64,000 nt of DNA from Gemmatimonadota bacterium (GTDB lineage Bacteria > Gemmatimonadota > Gemmatimonadetes > Longimicrobiales > Gaopeijiaceae), in assembly GCA_030428885.1 (NCBI GenBank), contig JAUIEJ010000004.1, forward strand, positions 248,001 to 312,000. Direction: 5' to 3'. The notes beneath the pieces were generated by a model, which did not search any database, was not told where the DNA came from, and saw nothing but the letters and a program-made list of their open reading frames with translations. The translations under genes and the position numbers were made by a program. Below, piece by piece: positions 7,487 to 16,716 of this stretch. The first letter of the stretch is position 1. Every line of letters begins with the position of its first letter.

Positions 7487-10400
7487 CCTAGCCGCCACTC
7501 CCGCCCCACCTCCCGATACCGCACAAACGCGTTCACCATGCGGATCTGCTCGGGGGTGCGGCACTCGGCCTCGAACACCGCCGGGCTCGACACGATGATC
7601 GTGGCGCACCGGGCGCGGGACGTCGCCACGTTCAGCCGGTCGAGGGCGTACAGGAAGCTCATGCCCCGGGGGGCCTCCTCGGCGCTGGAGCTGGCCAACG
7701 AGTAGATCGCCACCGCTGCCTCCTGCCCCTGGAACTTGTCCACCGTGCCCACGTGGGCGTCGGGGTGGCCGGCCTCCGCCAGCCGCTCCTTCAACAGGTC
7801 GACCTGGGCGTTGTAGGGCGCCACGACCAGCAGGTCACTGCACTCGAGATCCCGGGTCGCGGGGACCTTCTTCGGATTCGTGAACGCCACCCCCGGCACC
7901 AGCAGCCGCCGGTACAGAGCCACCACTGCGGCGGCCTCCTCTTCCGACGCCTTGGCGTTGCCTTCGTGGGGCACCGGCACGTGGTACAGCCCGTGGAGCT
8001 CCGCCGCGTCGGGATGCGCCAGGCGCTGTTCTTCGAGATGCGCCCGCCAGCCCAGCTGCCCCTTGTAGAACAGCTCCGAGGTGTACGCCGTGATCTCGGG
8101 GCGCATGCGCCAGGTTTCCTCCAGAAACAGCCCGCGCTCGGCCGTCACGATCCCTCCCTCCCCCGCCAGGTGCTCCAGCACCGACGCCTCCGTGCCCGGC
8201 GGGTGGACGCCCTGCTGCGGCTGGGCCAGCTGCTGGGGGTCTCCGAGCAACACGAGGTTTCTGGCCGACGGGGCCACGGCCAGGGCGTCGGCCAGGGAGA
8301 ACTGCCCCGCCTCGTCGATGAACAGCACGTCCACCGGATCGTCGAGCCAGTGGTCGCTGCACCACATCCACGACGTGCCGGCGAAGAGGTTGAAGGGCGG
8401 CTCGCCGTCCTCCGCCCGCTTGGCGACCTCCCGGGCCACCTTGCCGCCGCTGGCCACCTGGGTGAAGCGGTCGTCCTCGCAGTGCTCGCCCGTGCCCACC
8501 TGGAGTCCCGCGAACGACCTTGCACCGTCATCGCCGTCGGCCTTGCACACCTCGTCAAGCAGATTGGTGATCACTTTGTGGCTGACGGCAGTCACCCCCA
8601 CGCGGTATCCGGCCCGGAGCAAGGCTCGGATCATGCGGGCCCCGGTGAAGGTCTTACCCGTGCCCGGCGGACCCTGCACGGGCAGCACTCCGTCGTCCAA
8701 CGCGAGGGCGGCTTCCCTCGCCCGCTCCAGCGACGGCGCACCTGGGGCGATCTCGGGGAGGCGATGGCCCCCCTTAAGACGGGGCGGGTCGCGTCTGAGG
8801 AGTCCCATGGATGTGCTGCTCCACTCCCGAAGCGGGTCCTCTCCGGCGAGCAGGCGCTCCGCCGTGGTCCGCAGACGCTTCCGGTGGCCCGGTGTGCGCA
8901 TGAGCTCGTTGGGCGTCACGCGCCGGATGCGGCGCACTTCGGCCTCGTCGACCGACTTCCCGATCTTCAGATCCAGGTGTCCCGCCTCGTCGTCGACGGC
9001 CCACACCGACCACGACTTGGTGTCGTCGCGATCCAGGTCCGCCGCGTCGCCCCCCGACTTGAGCCCGTGCTCCTGGGGCGCGAAGCGGAAGCGATGGGCC
9101 AGCGATCGATCCGCCGGGCCGATGCACCCGACGTATTCGAGATCCCCCAGGGGCTTCCGCTCGGCCACCAACTCGTCGGGCGACAGGTCGCGTAGCCGGT
9201 AGTACTCCCACCACCAGTTCTTCGCCTCGCGCCGGTGCCACTCGATCATGTGCGCTGCGAGCCAGCGCACGTGCTGCTGGTCGGTGCGATCGCCCGGCTC
9301 GTCGGGCACGTCGGCAAGCAGTCCCTCCATGAGCTCGCGCACCTCGCGGGCGGTGTCGGACTCGTCGGCCGCCTCCGTCTCGCCGGACCGCGGCTCCGGC
9401 CGCCCCAGCGGTTCCCCGTCCCGCGCCTCCAGCTCCCGGCGACGATGCTCGAGCCAGTCCCGGAGCGCCCGGGTCGAGATGCAGTCGTCCTTGTTGTAGC
9501 CCTCCACCACGGGGCGGGTGTCGCGCAGCGGGGCGCCGTCGGCCTTCAACGCCAGCGCCTTCTCCAGCACGCCCCGGGCGCGGTTGGCGTCGAGCAGCGC
9601 CACCGTCCGCTCGAATCCGTACAGCGGCTCGATCAGCTTGAGAGAGTACCCCTCCAGGCCCGCCCGGAGTCCCTGCTTCACGACGCGGAGCAGATCGACG
9701 AACGCCTCGGCCTTGAGCAGGGCGTCGAGTTCGTCGGTACCCTCGCCATAGCGAGCGGTGAGGCGCTTCAGGGTGCTGGGTTCCTTGGCGCCGTAGTGGT
9801 AGATGTGGGCGTCGGGGTGGTCTTCGATGTGGTTCAGCGCCCGGCGCAGGAACCCGATCAGCGCCCGCTTCTCGTGGGGCGCGGTGAGGGCCCACTCGGC
9901 GTCGTACGTGTCGTCGGCATACGAGACGCCCCACAGGTACTCGAGCCCGTGGTCGGTGGCGAGGCTCGCGGTCTCGAGATCGAAGAACCAGTCGTGGGGC
10001 GAGGGGTCGGGGAGGGCGGCGAGTCCGAGTCCCCGCCCCGTGTCGTCGTGGGCCCGATCGAGCAGTTCGTAGAGGGGCGTCTCGGTTTCGCGGGACTCCC
10101 ACTGGATCCGCGCCTGCTCCCGGATCGTCTCGAAACTCGCGGGGCGGAGCGGCTCGGGCACCGCGTCCAGCGGGTGCTTCGCGAGGGACTCCAGCGTCGT
10201 GATGCCCGCGGCTTCGAGCGCATGGCGATGGTCGCGCCGGATGCCCGCCACGAGAGACAGGTGGTCGACGTCGCGCCGTTCGCCGTCGCAGCGCTCCCGC
10301 CAGTTGCAGATGCCGCAGAGATCGACGGGCTCGGGGGCGCGTTCCGGGCCTTCGGCCCCTGGACCGTGTTCGGCGAGGAAGCGCGCCTTCAGGGCCCGGT

Positions 10401-10989
10401 AGTAGGCCCCGAAGTGGGCGAGGCGGAAGCTCTCCTTGCGAGCGTTCGGGCCGCCCAGGTAGAGGTGGATCTCCCGGGGCGTGGCTCCCTGCACTTGCTC
10501 GAGAAGCTCGGAGTACACGCAGCACTGGAAGATGGCCGTGGCCTTGGCCTCGCGGCTCAGCTTCGTGTCGAGCACCTCGTACGAGTACGGGCCGAAGTCG
10601 CTGGGCAGATCGTCGGTGCGGATCAGGAAGTCGACGAGGCCCAGCCACCGGCCGTCGTACAGAGTGCCCTGGTAGATGACGTCGGCGCCCGCGGCCATGG
10701 CCGCGCGGGTCTCTTCGGCCCGGCGGGTGTGGCCGGCGGCGTTGTATTCGTGCTTCGGGAGGGGCTCGAAGGCGATGACCGTCTTGCCCTCGCCTCGCAG
10801 CTTGTCGAGGTAGGCCCGTTCGTGCTCGATGCCCTTGGCCTGGAGCAGCTCGAGCAGCGGGTCCTCGTACTTGGCGTACGAGGCCTCGCCGTGGGCTCGG
10901 AGCCGGTCCAGGATCGTGCGCTGGCGGCAGCCCGAAAAGGCGGCGAGGTCGGTGGGCGAGAAGCGGAGGGTGTCGTCGTCGAGGCGCAT
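7483..10989 (-). CDS. RecB-like Fe-S nuclease / DnaQ-like exonuclease / SF1 helicase fusion
   Basis: The 1168-residue protein joins three enzymes. Residues 1-240 are a TM0106-type RecB nuclease: GLVDF (Asp120) and YEVLDTK (Asp141, Lys143) are the catalytic motifs, and Cys21 with Cys225, Cys228 and Cys234 match the four-cysteine Fe-S cluster of Cas4, AddB and Dna2. Residues 330-515 are an RNase H_2/YprB DEDD exonuclease (FFDLET at 335-340, YNKDD at 498-502). From about 745 there is a Dna2/UPF1-like SF1 helicase with GPPGTGKT (773-780), DVLFIDEAGQ, LVLLGDPQQLA and NVATSRARC. Such fusions process DNA ends in repair or phage defence. The start follows a -10 hexamer by 6 nt, so the mRNA is probably leaderless. 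Confidence 0.88.
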   Translation of the reverse strand: MRLDDDTLRFSPTDLAAFSGCRQRTILDRLRAHGEASYAKYEDPLLELLQAKGIEHERAYLDKLRGEGKTVIAFEPLPKHEYNAAGHTRRAEETRAAMAAGADVIYQGTLYDGRWLGLVDFLIRTDDLPSDFGPYSYEVLDTKLSREAKATAIFQCCVYSELLEQVQGATPREIHLYLGGPNARKESFRLAHFGAYYRALKARFLAEHGPGAEGPERAPEPVDLCGICNWRERCDGERRDVDHLSLVAGIRRDHRHALEAAGITTLESLAKHPLDAVPEPLRPASFETIREQARIQWESRETETPLYELLDRAHDDTGRGLGLAALPDPSPHDWFFDLETASLATDHGLEYLWGVSYADDTYDAEWALTAPHEKRALIGFLRRALNHIEDHPDAHIYHYGAKEPSTLKRLTARYGEGTDELDALLKAEAFVDLLRVVKQGLRAGLEGYSLKLIEPLYGFERTVALLDANRARGVLEKALALKADGAPLRDTRPVVEGYNKDDCISTRALRDWLEHRRRELEARDGEPLGRPEPRSGETEAADESDTAREVRELMEGLLADVPDEPGDRTDQQHVRWLAAHMIEWHRREAKNWWWEYYRLRDLSPDELVAERKPLGDLEYVGCIGPADRSLAHRFRFAPQEHGLKSGGDAADLDRDDTKSWSVWAVDDEAGHLDLKIGKSVDEAEVRRIRRVTPNELMRTPGHRKRLRTTAERLLAGEDPLREWSSTSMGLLRRDPPRLKGGHRLPEIAPGAPSLERAREAALALDDGVLPVQGPPGTGKTFTGARMIRALLRAGYRVGVTAVSHKVITNLLDEVCKADGDDGARSFAGLQVGTGEHCEDDRFTQVASGGKVAREVAKRAEDGEPPFNLFAGTSWMWCSDHWLDDPVDVLFIDEAGQFSLADALAVAPSARNLVLLGDPQQLAQPQQGVHPPGTEASVLEHLAGEGGIVTAERGLFLEETWRMRPEITAYTSELFYKGQLGWRAHLEEQRLAHPDAAELHGLYHVPVPHEGNAKASEEEAAAVVALYRRLLVPGVAFTNPKKVPATRDLECSDLLVVAPYNAQVDLLKERLAEAGHPDAHVGTVDKFQGQEAAVAIYSLASSSAEEAPRGMSFLYALDRLNVATSRARCATIIVSSPAVFEAECRTPEQIRMVNAFVRYREVGREWRLG

Positions 10990-10995
10990 CCGGGC

Positions 10996-11024
10996 ATGCT
11001 ACGCGCTTTCGTGGGCCGTAGCAA
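10996..11024 (-). promoter_or_regulatory. promoter of the nuclease-helicase gene
   Basis: On the minus strand this reads TTGCTA, a 17-bp spacer and TAGCAT, ending 6 nt before the ATG at 10989. With initiation about 7 nt after the -10 element the transcript would begin at or next to the start codon. No Shine-Dalgarno is present. Confidence 0.65.
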
Positions 11025-11041
11025 AGGCGCCCGCAGGGGAC

Positions 11042-11359
11042 TCAGCCCTCCGGATCCGACCCGGCGCGTTCCAGCACCTGAATCCGCCCCTCGTGATCGG
11101 CGAAACCGCGGCGAACGCTCTCGCCGAGGGCCTCGACCGCCCGCTCGATACGCAGTTCCAGACCCTCGGCCACCCCCTTCAGATTGGCCTGGGACTGCTC
11201 GAAGAGAACCGTCGCGTGGCGGCGAGCCTCGTGGCGGATTTCCTGGCGCTCGTTCCGGGCCTCCTCGAGCCGGCGATCGACGTGCTCGAACCTTCGGTCG
11301 ATCCGATCGAACTTGCCGCCGAGAAAGTCGACGAGTTCCGTGTACTGGTCGCTGGTCAT
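11042..11359 (-). CDS. small coiled-coil protein, paralogue 1
   Basis: This 105-residue charged helical protein has no signal peptide. It starts MTSDQYTELVDFLGGKFDRI, continues with a heptad-rich Arg/Glu segment (about 20-45), then RRHATVLFEQSQANLKGVAEG and a second short coil. The N-terminal block and the RHAxVLFEQSQANLxxVAEG block recur in two further genes of this window (16692-17054 and 18266-18649), so it is one of three paralogues. I know no function; the layout suggests an oligomerising adaptor. It lies between the helicase and the cysteine-rich/SNF2 pair and has its own promoter with a leaderless start. Confidence 0.75.
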   Translation of the reverse strand: MTSDQYTELVDFLGGKFDRIDRRFEHVDRRLEEARNERQEIRHEARRHATVLFEQSQANLKGVAEGLELRIERAVEALGESVRRGFADHEGRIQVLERAGSDPEG

Positions 11360-11365
11360 TCCCCC

Positions 11366-11394
11366 ATCCTACGGTGCTCACGGGGGCTCGTCCA
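11366..11394 (-). promoter_or_regulatory. promoter of coiled-coil paralogue 1
   Basis: On the minus strand this reads TGGACG, a 17-bp spacer and TAGGAT, ending 6 nt before the ATG at 11359. It shares hexamers, spacing and the GCCC stretch inside the spacer with the promoters of the other two paralogues. The -35 part lies inside the 3' end of the cysteine-rich protein gene. Confidence 0.65.
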
Positions 11395-13276
11395 TGCGCG
11401 AGAGGGACGTCAGCCGCCTCGTGAAGATCCTCCCGTGGAAGACGCCGGAGGTCACGACCTCGCTCCGGTGATCCAGGGCGAAGATCACGCTGCGGCCCCA
11501 GGAGGAGAGCTTCACCCGGGCGACGCGGCGGGTGGCGTCGCGGGCCACCGACCACTCGGCGGGGCGGCCCAGACCCGGGTCGACCAGGGCGGAAAAGGCC
11601 TCGATCAAGGCCTCGTCGGGATCGGCAGTGGGCTCGAGCCGGCCGCAGGTGCGGCACTCCTGCGACGACGGGTCCACGTCGCGGGTGCAGGCCCAGCCGC
11701 CGCATGACGCGCACGCGGCCCGGTGGCCGGCCGACACCCACTCTCCGCAGACCGGGCACGGGTCCAGTTCCGTGATCTTCCGGCGGCGTCCGTCCACCAC
11801 GCAGACCCCCTGGTGGGGGGGGCAGGCGAACTCGCCGGCCTCCAACTCCACCACGTGCTCCCGGCAGTGGGGCTCGCCGCACACGGCGCACACCTCCCGG
11901 TGCCGGGGGCAGACGTCGGCGCCGCACGTCCCGCAGGGGGCCACCTCGTCGACCCCCCGCACCTCGTCGTCCCGGCCGCGGCAGTACCGTACGCACGCCG
12001 GGCACAACGGCCGGGGCTCGGTGGCCGTGGGGGTCGTGCACGCCCGACACACCGCCTGGCCGCACGAGGCGCACGCCCCCAGACAGGTCGAGCAGACCGG
12101 TTGGTCGCACGAGAGGCAGAGCCCGGCGTGGTGGGCGCAGGTCGTGCCCGCACACGACGGACACCGCTGCCCGTGGGCGTCGCACACGGTGTGCGCCGGC
12201 ACCCCCTCCCCGCCCGGGCACGCGCCTCCGCCGTGATCCCCACAGCTCGTCGCCCCGCAGAGGCTGCACGACTCCGTACAGGCCGAGCAGACCATGTGGC
12301 CTCCGGTGCAGACCGCCCAGGCCTCGGGCGCGGGTGTGTGGCAGGTGGGGCACGGCAGCGCCCACCCCGCCTCGCCCACGAGCAGGCGCCGGCCCGTCAG
12401 CGTCGCCTCGGCCGCGCCGTCGTCCAGCACCATGAGGGCCCGTTCGGTCAGCACATAGCCCAGCTCCAGTTGCACGGGCCGCAGCTCGGCGCTGGCCTGA
12501 TTCCGGGCGATCTGTTCGGCGGTGCGCCGCTCGTGTTCCTGGCGGTACGCCCGCACGGCGTCCTCCGCGCCCTCGCCGTCGCCCGCCTCCTCCACGAGAC
12601 GGCCGTAGTAGGCGTCCAGCCGGGCGAGCTCCCGCTGGAGGGTCCGCTCCGCCTCCGCGCCCGCCCCCGCCAGCCACTGGGCGAGGCGGTCCTCGATGTC
12701 GTCCAGGAATCCGGGCAGCAGGGTCTCGAGGGGTCGAGGCTCGAGCACGGGGTGCGATCCGGAGTCCCATACCATCGCTTCTCCGCCTCCGATTCCCTCC
12801 GGCGCCTCCCCCAGGGGCTGCCCCGCGGTGAGGTCGAACCACCCGGTCTGGACGAGGCGGTCTTCGACCTGGCTTCCGGTGCGCACCGACGCGGCCAGGT
12901 GCAGGCGGCCCACGGGGAGCCATCCGGCCTCGACCCGAACCTCGCGCACCCGACCCCGCCGGAGCACGAGAGACGCCGTGGGCTGCACCGATCCCGGCGC
13001 ATCCGACGGCGCCACGAACCCCCGGTGCAGCCGCGCGCCCCGGCTCCGCACCGCGGCCAGGAGGTCGTGGGCGAAGCGGCTTCCCGCCACCGCCACCTCG
13101 GCGTCGGGATGCAGGTCCATGCTCTCGATGTCCAGCGCCAGCACCCGCGCCTCGCCCCCGAACCACGCCGCCTCCGAGGGGGCCGGACGGAAGACCCGGA
13201 GTCCCCCTTCGGGACGCTCCACGGAGCCTCCGGCCACCGCCACGTAGGCGTCCAGCAGACGCAGGACCTCGCTCAC
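11378..13276 (-). CDS. cysteine-rich multi-zinc-finger partner of the SNF2 ATPase
   Basis: The 632-residue protein starts at GTG 13276, overlapping the SNF2 stop as GTGA; the much longer open frame upstream is a shadow of the SNF2 gene. Residues 1-300 form a mixed domain with few cysteines (one stretch, 185-265, is helical and probably coiled). Residues 309-544 hold 39 cysteines, mostly as CxxC pairs with interspersed His (CPTCHTP, CSACTESCSLC, CPRHREVCAVCGEPHC), like a chain of treble-clef or B-box-like zinc ribbons. The last 90 residues (WSVARDATRRVARVKLSSWGR) form a separate basic domain. The tight coupling to SNF2 implies they work as a complex. The role is unknown; nucleic-acid or protein binding by the fingers is inference. 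Confidence 0.8.
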   Translation of the reverse strand: MSEVLRLLDAYVAVAGGSVERPEGGLRVFRPAPSEAAWFGGEARVLALDIESMDLHPDAEVAVAGSRFAHDLLAAVRSRGARLHRGFVAPSDAPGSVQPTASLVLRRGRVREVRVEAGWLPVGRLHLAASVRTGSQVEDRLVQTGWFDLTAGQPLGEAPEGIGGGEAMVWDSGSHPVLEPRPLETLLPGFLDDIEDRLAQWLAGAGAEAERTLQRELARLDAYYGRLVEEAGDGEGAEDAVRAYRQEHERRTAEQIARNQASAELRPVQLELGYVLTERALMVLDDGAAEATLTGRRLLVGEAGWALPCPTCHTPAPEAWAVCTGGHMVCSACTESCSLCGATSCGDHGGGACPGGEGVPAHTVCDAHGQRCPSCAGTTCAHHAGLCLSCDQPVCSTCLGACASCGQAVCRACTTPTATEPRPLCPACVRYCRGRDDEVRGVDEVAPCGTCGADVCPRHREVCAVCGEPHCREHVVELEAGEFACPPHQGVCVVDGRRRKITELDPCPVCGEWVSAGHRAACASCGGWACTRDVDPSSQECRTCGRLEPTADPDEALIEAFSALVDPGLGRPAEWSVARDATRRVARVKLSSWGRSVIFALDHRSEVVTSGVFHGRIFTRRLTSLSRMDEPP

Positions 13277-15438
13277 GGCCCGCGGCCCCCGGAGAGGATC
13301 CGGTCCGTCTCGTCGGTGAGGGGCGCCTCCGGCTCGGCGTCGACTTCCAGCAGCGTCACGGGGAGTCGATCCGCGGCGACCCGGAGCGAGACCCCCCGGG
13401 CCCGGCCCGTGGCCGAGTGGATCCAGACCGCGGGGCCGTAGTCGCTCATACCGGCGTCTTCGAGGCCGGCGGGCACGGGCGCGAGGCGCAGCGCTTCCTG
13501 GATCTCCGAGACGGCCAGGCCGAGGCCGAAGCGCGCCGCCTCGACGCCGGGGGCGAGGTTCATGAGGCGGGTGCCGTACGCCAACCGCACCCGGGCCGGG
13601 ATGGACAGCGCCGCAAACTCCCGCTCCAGGCGCTCGGCGTTGTCCAGAGGCGCGATGAAGCTCGAGCGCGCCTCGGCCTCCCGGGCCTCGGCGTAGCTCT
13701 CCTCCACCTCCCGCTCGATGGCTTCGACCTCCCGCTCGAAGGCCTCGTCGCTGGAGGCCGAAAGCCAGGCCTGGAGGAACCGCTGCTCGAGGTCCGAGGC
13801 GTCGTCGAAGCGGCCCAGAATCAGGTCGAGTTCGCCCACCACGAGTTCGAAGAGGCGGATCTTGTCCTGGAGCACCCTCAGGATCCGGTCTTCCACCGTG
13901 CCCGACGCGGCGAAGTTGTAGATCACCACCTCCCGCTTCTGGCCGATGCGATGCAGCCGGCCGATGCGCTGCTCCACCACGAGGGGGTTCCACGGCAGTT
14001 CGTAGTTCACCAGGACGTGGGCGAACTGGAGGTTCAGTCCCTCGGCCCCCGACCGGGAACTCAGGAGCACACTCCCGGGGGTGTCGCGAAACCGGCCCTT
14101 GAGGCGCGCGCGCCGGGCGCGATCGATGCCGCCGTGGTACGGGAACACCGGAATCCCCTGGGCCTCGAGGTGCCGGTGGATGAGGTCGATGGTGGGCCGG
14201 TGTTCGCTGAACACCACCAGGCGTTCGCCGTCGTGGGCCCGGACCACGGCGTCCAGCGCCCGGAGCTTGGCATGCGAGGTCACGGCCCGGGCCTGGCGCG
14301 CCAGCTCCTCGGCGCGATCGCGGAACTCTGGCCGCACCTCGGGTTTGTTCGAGAGGTTTTCCAGGGACTCGGCGATGGCGTGGCCCGACGAGCAGCTGCG
14401 CTGGGCCATCATGGTCCACACGAACTGGGCCGAGCGGCCGGTCCCTTCGTCCGGGAACATCCCCACCGCGTAGAGCTCCCGGAGGAACGACGTCACCGCC
14501 GTGTACAGGGCCCGCTCCGGCGCCTCGAGGTGGATCTCGGGACGATGGGGCCGGCGGGGCGGCAGATGGAGGTTCACGTTGGCCCGCTTGTTCCGGACCA
14601 TGACCTGGGCCGCCACGTCGCGAATCCCCGTGGGGTCGCGGGGCACCTGGGGATCGGAACCCATGTAGCGGCGCCGGAACTCCCGCCACGTCCCGAACTG
14701 CCCGGGCCGCAGAAGGGTGACCAGGTTGTAGAACTCCCGGAGGTCGTTCTGGAGCGGTGTGGCCGTGAGGAGTAGCAGGAAGTCCCGGGTGATGGTCTGG
14801 AGCGTGCGGTAGAGGGCCGTGCGGTGGTTCTTCGCCTTGTGGGCCTCGTCGACGATGACCATGTCCCAGGCCCGGCCCGTCACCAGGGGGCGGTTGCTCG
14901 CGTGCCGGGCCCGGGCGTGGCTGGCGATGAGGAGGTCGTGGCTGCTCCAGTCGTCCTTCTCGTCGACGATATGGAACTCCCGAAAGAACTTCTCGCTCAT
15001 CTCTTCCTGCCACTGATCCACGAGGGACGCCGGGCAGAGCACGAGCACCGATTTCACCAGGCGCCGGGCGAGAAGCTCGTTGAGCACGAGGCCCGCTTCG
15101 ATGGTCTTGCCCAGCCCCACCTCGTCGGCCAGCAGCGCCCGCCCCGACATCTCCCGCAGCACCCGGATCGCCGTGTCGGTCTGGTGCGGGAACTCCTCGA
15201 TGGTGTTGGCATCGAGGGCGATGAGTTCTTCGAACCCGGGGCGGAGGGCGAGCCGTTCGGCCTGCTGGCGAAGGCGAAACCAGGGCTGGGCGTCGGGGTC
15301 GGGCCGCGCCGCGTCCATCGGCCCCGACACCGCCCCCAGGAATTCCCGGATCTGCTGCTCCGCGAACCGGAACCGCACCTGCCCTTCCCGGAGGCGGACG
15401 CGCTCGTGGAGCCAGTTGAGATCGCCGTGGAACTCCAT
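13273..15438 (-). CDS. SNF2-family ATPase/helicase
   Basis: The 721-residue protein starts at ATG 15438 behind a GGAGAGGAGAGG ribosome site. The N-terminal 80 residues are helical. The ATPase has DEVGLGKT (105-112), VLVLCPASL (132-139), the DEAH box at 197-200 and TATPLQND (225-232). The second RecA lobe includes VVFSEHR, VLLSSRSGAEGLNLQ, LVNYELPWNPLVVEQRIGR and LHRIGQKR. The last 200 residues have a Glu-rich helical segment (FEREVEAIEREVEESYAEA). The layout is RapA/HepA-like, lacking an obvious nuclease domain. SNF2 ATPases translocate on double-stranded DNA and remodel bound proteins; relatives occur in DISARM-type defence. The partner is the downstream cysteine-rich protein. Confidence 0.92.
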   Translation of the reverse strand: MEFHGDLNWLHERVRLREGQVRFRFAEQQIREFLGAVSGPMDAARPDPDAQPWFRLRQQAERLALRPGFEELIALDANTIEEFPHQTDTAIRVLREMSGRALLADEVGLGKTIEAGLVLNELLARRLVKSVLVLCPASLVDQWQEEMSEKFFREFHIVDEKDDWSSHDLLIASHARARHASNRPLVTGRAWDMVIVDEAHKAKNHRTALYRTLQTITRDFLLLLTATPLQNDLREFYNLVTLLRPGQFGTWREFRRRYMGSDPQVPRDPTGIRDVAAQVMVRNKRANVNLHLPPRRPHRPEIHLEAPERALYTAVTSFLRELYAVGMFPDEGTGRSAQFVWTMMAQRSCSSGHAIAESLENLSNKPEVRPEFRDRAEELARQARAVTSHAKLRALDAVVRAHDGERLVVFSEHRPTIDLIHRHLEAQGIPVFPYHGGIDRARRARLKGRFRDTPGSVLLSSRSGAEGLNLQFAHVLVNYELPWNPLVVEQRIGRLHRIGQKREVVIYNFAASGTVEDRILRVLQDKIRLFELVVGELDLILGRFDDASDLEQRFLQAWLSASSDEAFEREVEAIEREVEESYAEAREAEARSSFIAPLDNAERLEREFAALSIPARVRLAYGTRLMNLAPGVEAARFGLGLAVSEIQEALRLAPVPAGLEDAGMSDYGPAVWIHSATGRARGVSLRVAADRLPVTLLEVDAEPEAPLTDETDRILSGGRGP

Positions 15439-15615
15439 CAGGCTCGTGCCTCTCCTCTCCAGCGTGCGCGCGTCCGAACACCCCGCCGAACTGCCGCGCG
15501 CAGAATGCCCATCGACTCGCCCCCCGGGCAAGCATGTGAGCGGTCGGGTCCCGTGATCGCTTTCAGCCCGCTTTCCGGCGTGTAGGGGTGAACGCACCCT
15601 CACCCGGAGACTGCC

Positions 15616-16716
15616 ATGCCCTCGCCGCGCTCCCGCTTCGACGCCTTCGTCCACGCCCTGGTCCGCCATCTGGCGGTGTGTGCGGCGCTGGCCCTGGCCC
15701 TTCCCACCCGGCGCTACATTCGCGGGCAGGTCTACAGCTACACGGCCCGGGCCGAGGCCGGCATGTACTACAAGCAGGCGGCGAAGCTGCAGGCGGCCTG
15801 GAATGCCGTCTACGCGGGGGTCGCCGGGCTGTGCACCATGTATCTCGGGGGACTCATCATGGGCGCCTTCGCCCGGAGCGCGGGGGTCGGTGCCCAGGCA
15901 GCCCGGGGTGCTGCAAGCGCGGCGGCCACGACCACGGGGGAGGTGACGGCGGTGAGCACCGCGGGAGCGGCCGCCACCGAGACCACGGTGGCGGTGGGAT
16001 CGACGGCCGGCCGAGGCCTGCTGGCCCGCACCGTCTCACGGATCGTGGCCGCCCTCGGTCGCGTCGCCCCGTGGAATCCGGCGGTGGTGGAGACCACGAT
16101 TCTGGAGATGACCCTGGGCGTGCCCGTGCGCGGCGCGTTGAGCCTCGCCGGTGCCACGGTCACCGACGAGGTCATCGGCCGGGCCCGCTTCGGGAAGCTC
16201 GCTTCCGCACCGGTGGCCGGAGCGTTGGGCGGGGTGGCGAGGGTGGGCCCGGTGGCTCCCCTGGTGATGAACCACATGGCGGGCGCGGCCGAGGACGAAC
16301 TCCGGCGACGGTGGGCCGAAGAGATCTCCCGGCCCGAAGCCGAGGCCGTGGTCGCCGACGCGCTGGAGTGTGCCGGCCGGGTGCTCGACGCGCGGGTCAA
16401 GGCGTGCGGCCGATTCGCCCCCCTCCTGCTGGTCCCCCCCAGCACCCTCGACTCGACGATCCGCCTCGCAGCCGAGAACCGCGCCCGCGGAATCACGCAC
16501 CGCATCGTGAAGGCCAACACGGGGCTCTTCTGGGGTCCGGACCGACAGGAGGTTCGGACCGAGGTCGACGCCCGGTTCGGCGCCGAGATCTGGGCCCCCA
16601 TCGCCCGCGACACCGACGCCGCCTTCAACGCGCTCCATCAGGAGTTCCTTCACACCCGCATCGCCATGGACCGGGCGTTTCGCCGGTGGGCCTACGCCCC
16701 GCCCTCCGGCAACTGA
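15616..16716 (+). CDS. predicted membrane protein of unknown function
   Basis: This 366-residue protein has two N-terminal hydrophobic segments (about 14-30, HLAVCAALALALPT; about 65-85, YAGVAGLCTMYLGGLIMGAF) and then an Ala/Thr/Gly-rich stretch (90-150) with hydrophobic character. The C-terminal half is soluble and helical, with regularly spaced charged residues (EDELRRRWAEEISRPEAEAV). I recognise no family. It runs divergently from the SNF2 gene, and its last 25 bases overlap the convergent coiled-coil gene. Confidence 0.65.
   Translation: MPSPRSRFDAFVHALVRHLAVCAALALALPTRRYIRGQVYSYTARAEAGMYYKQAAKLQAAWNAVYAGVAGLCTMYLGGLIMGAFARSAGVGAQAARGAASAAATTTGEVTAVSTAGAAATETTVAVGSTAGRGLLARTVSRIVAALGRVAPWNPAVVETTILEMTLGVPVRGALSLAGATVTDEVIGRARFGKLASAPVAGALGGVARVGPVAPLVMNHMAGAAEDELRRRWAEEISRPEAEAVVADALECAGRVLDARVKACGRFAPLLLVPPSTLDSTIRLAAENRARGITHRIVKANTGLFWGPDRQEVRTEVDARFGAEIWAPIARDTDAAFNALHQEFLHTRIAMDRAFRRWAYAPPSGN

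Noticed and set aside
5331-11031. The identical 19-bp sequences at 5331-5349 and 11013-11031 as att sites of an integrated element
   Set aside because: They are parts of longer similar promoter regions (38 bp) beside helicase coding matches, which a duplication and deletion explains better; no integrase gene lies between.
11378-15438. Assignment of the SNF2 pair to DISARM
   Set aside because: No DrmA helicase, DrmB (DUF1998), phospholipase D or methylase gene is nearby, and the partner is a cysteine-rich protein of another type.
11378-15535. A 1385-codon open frame on the minus strand
   Set aside because: Its first 750 codons are low-complexity Arg/Pro/Gly text in the shadow of the SNF2 gene; real coding begins at GTG 13276, coupled to the SNF2 stop.
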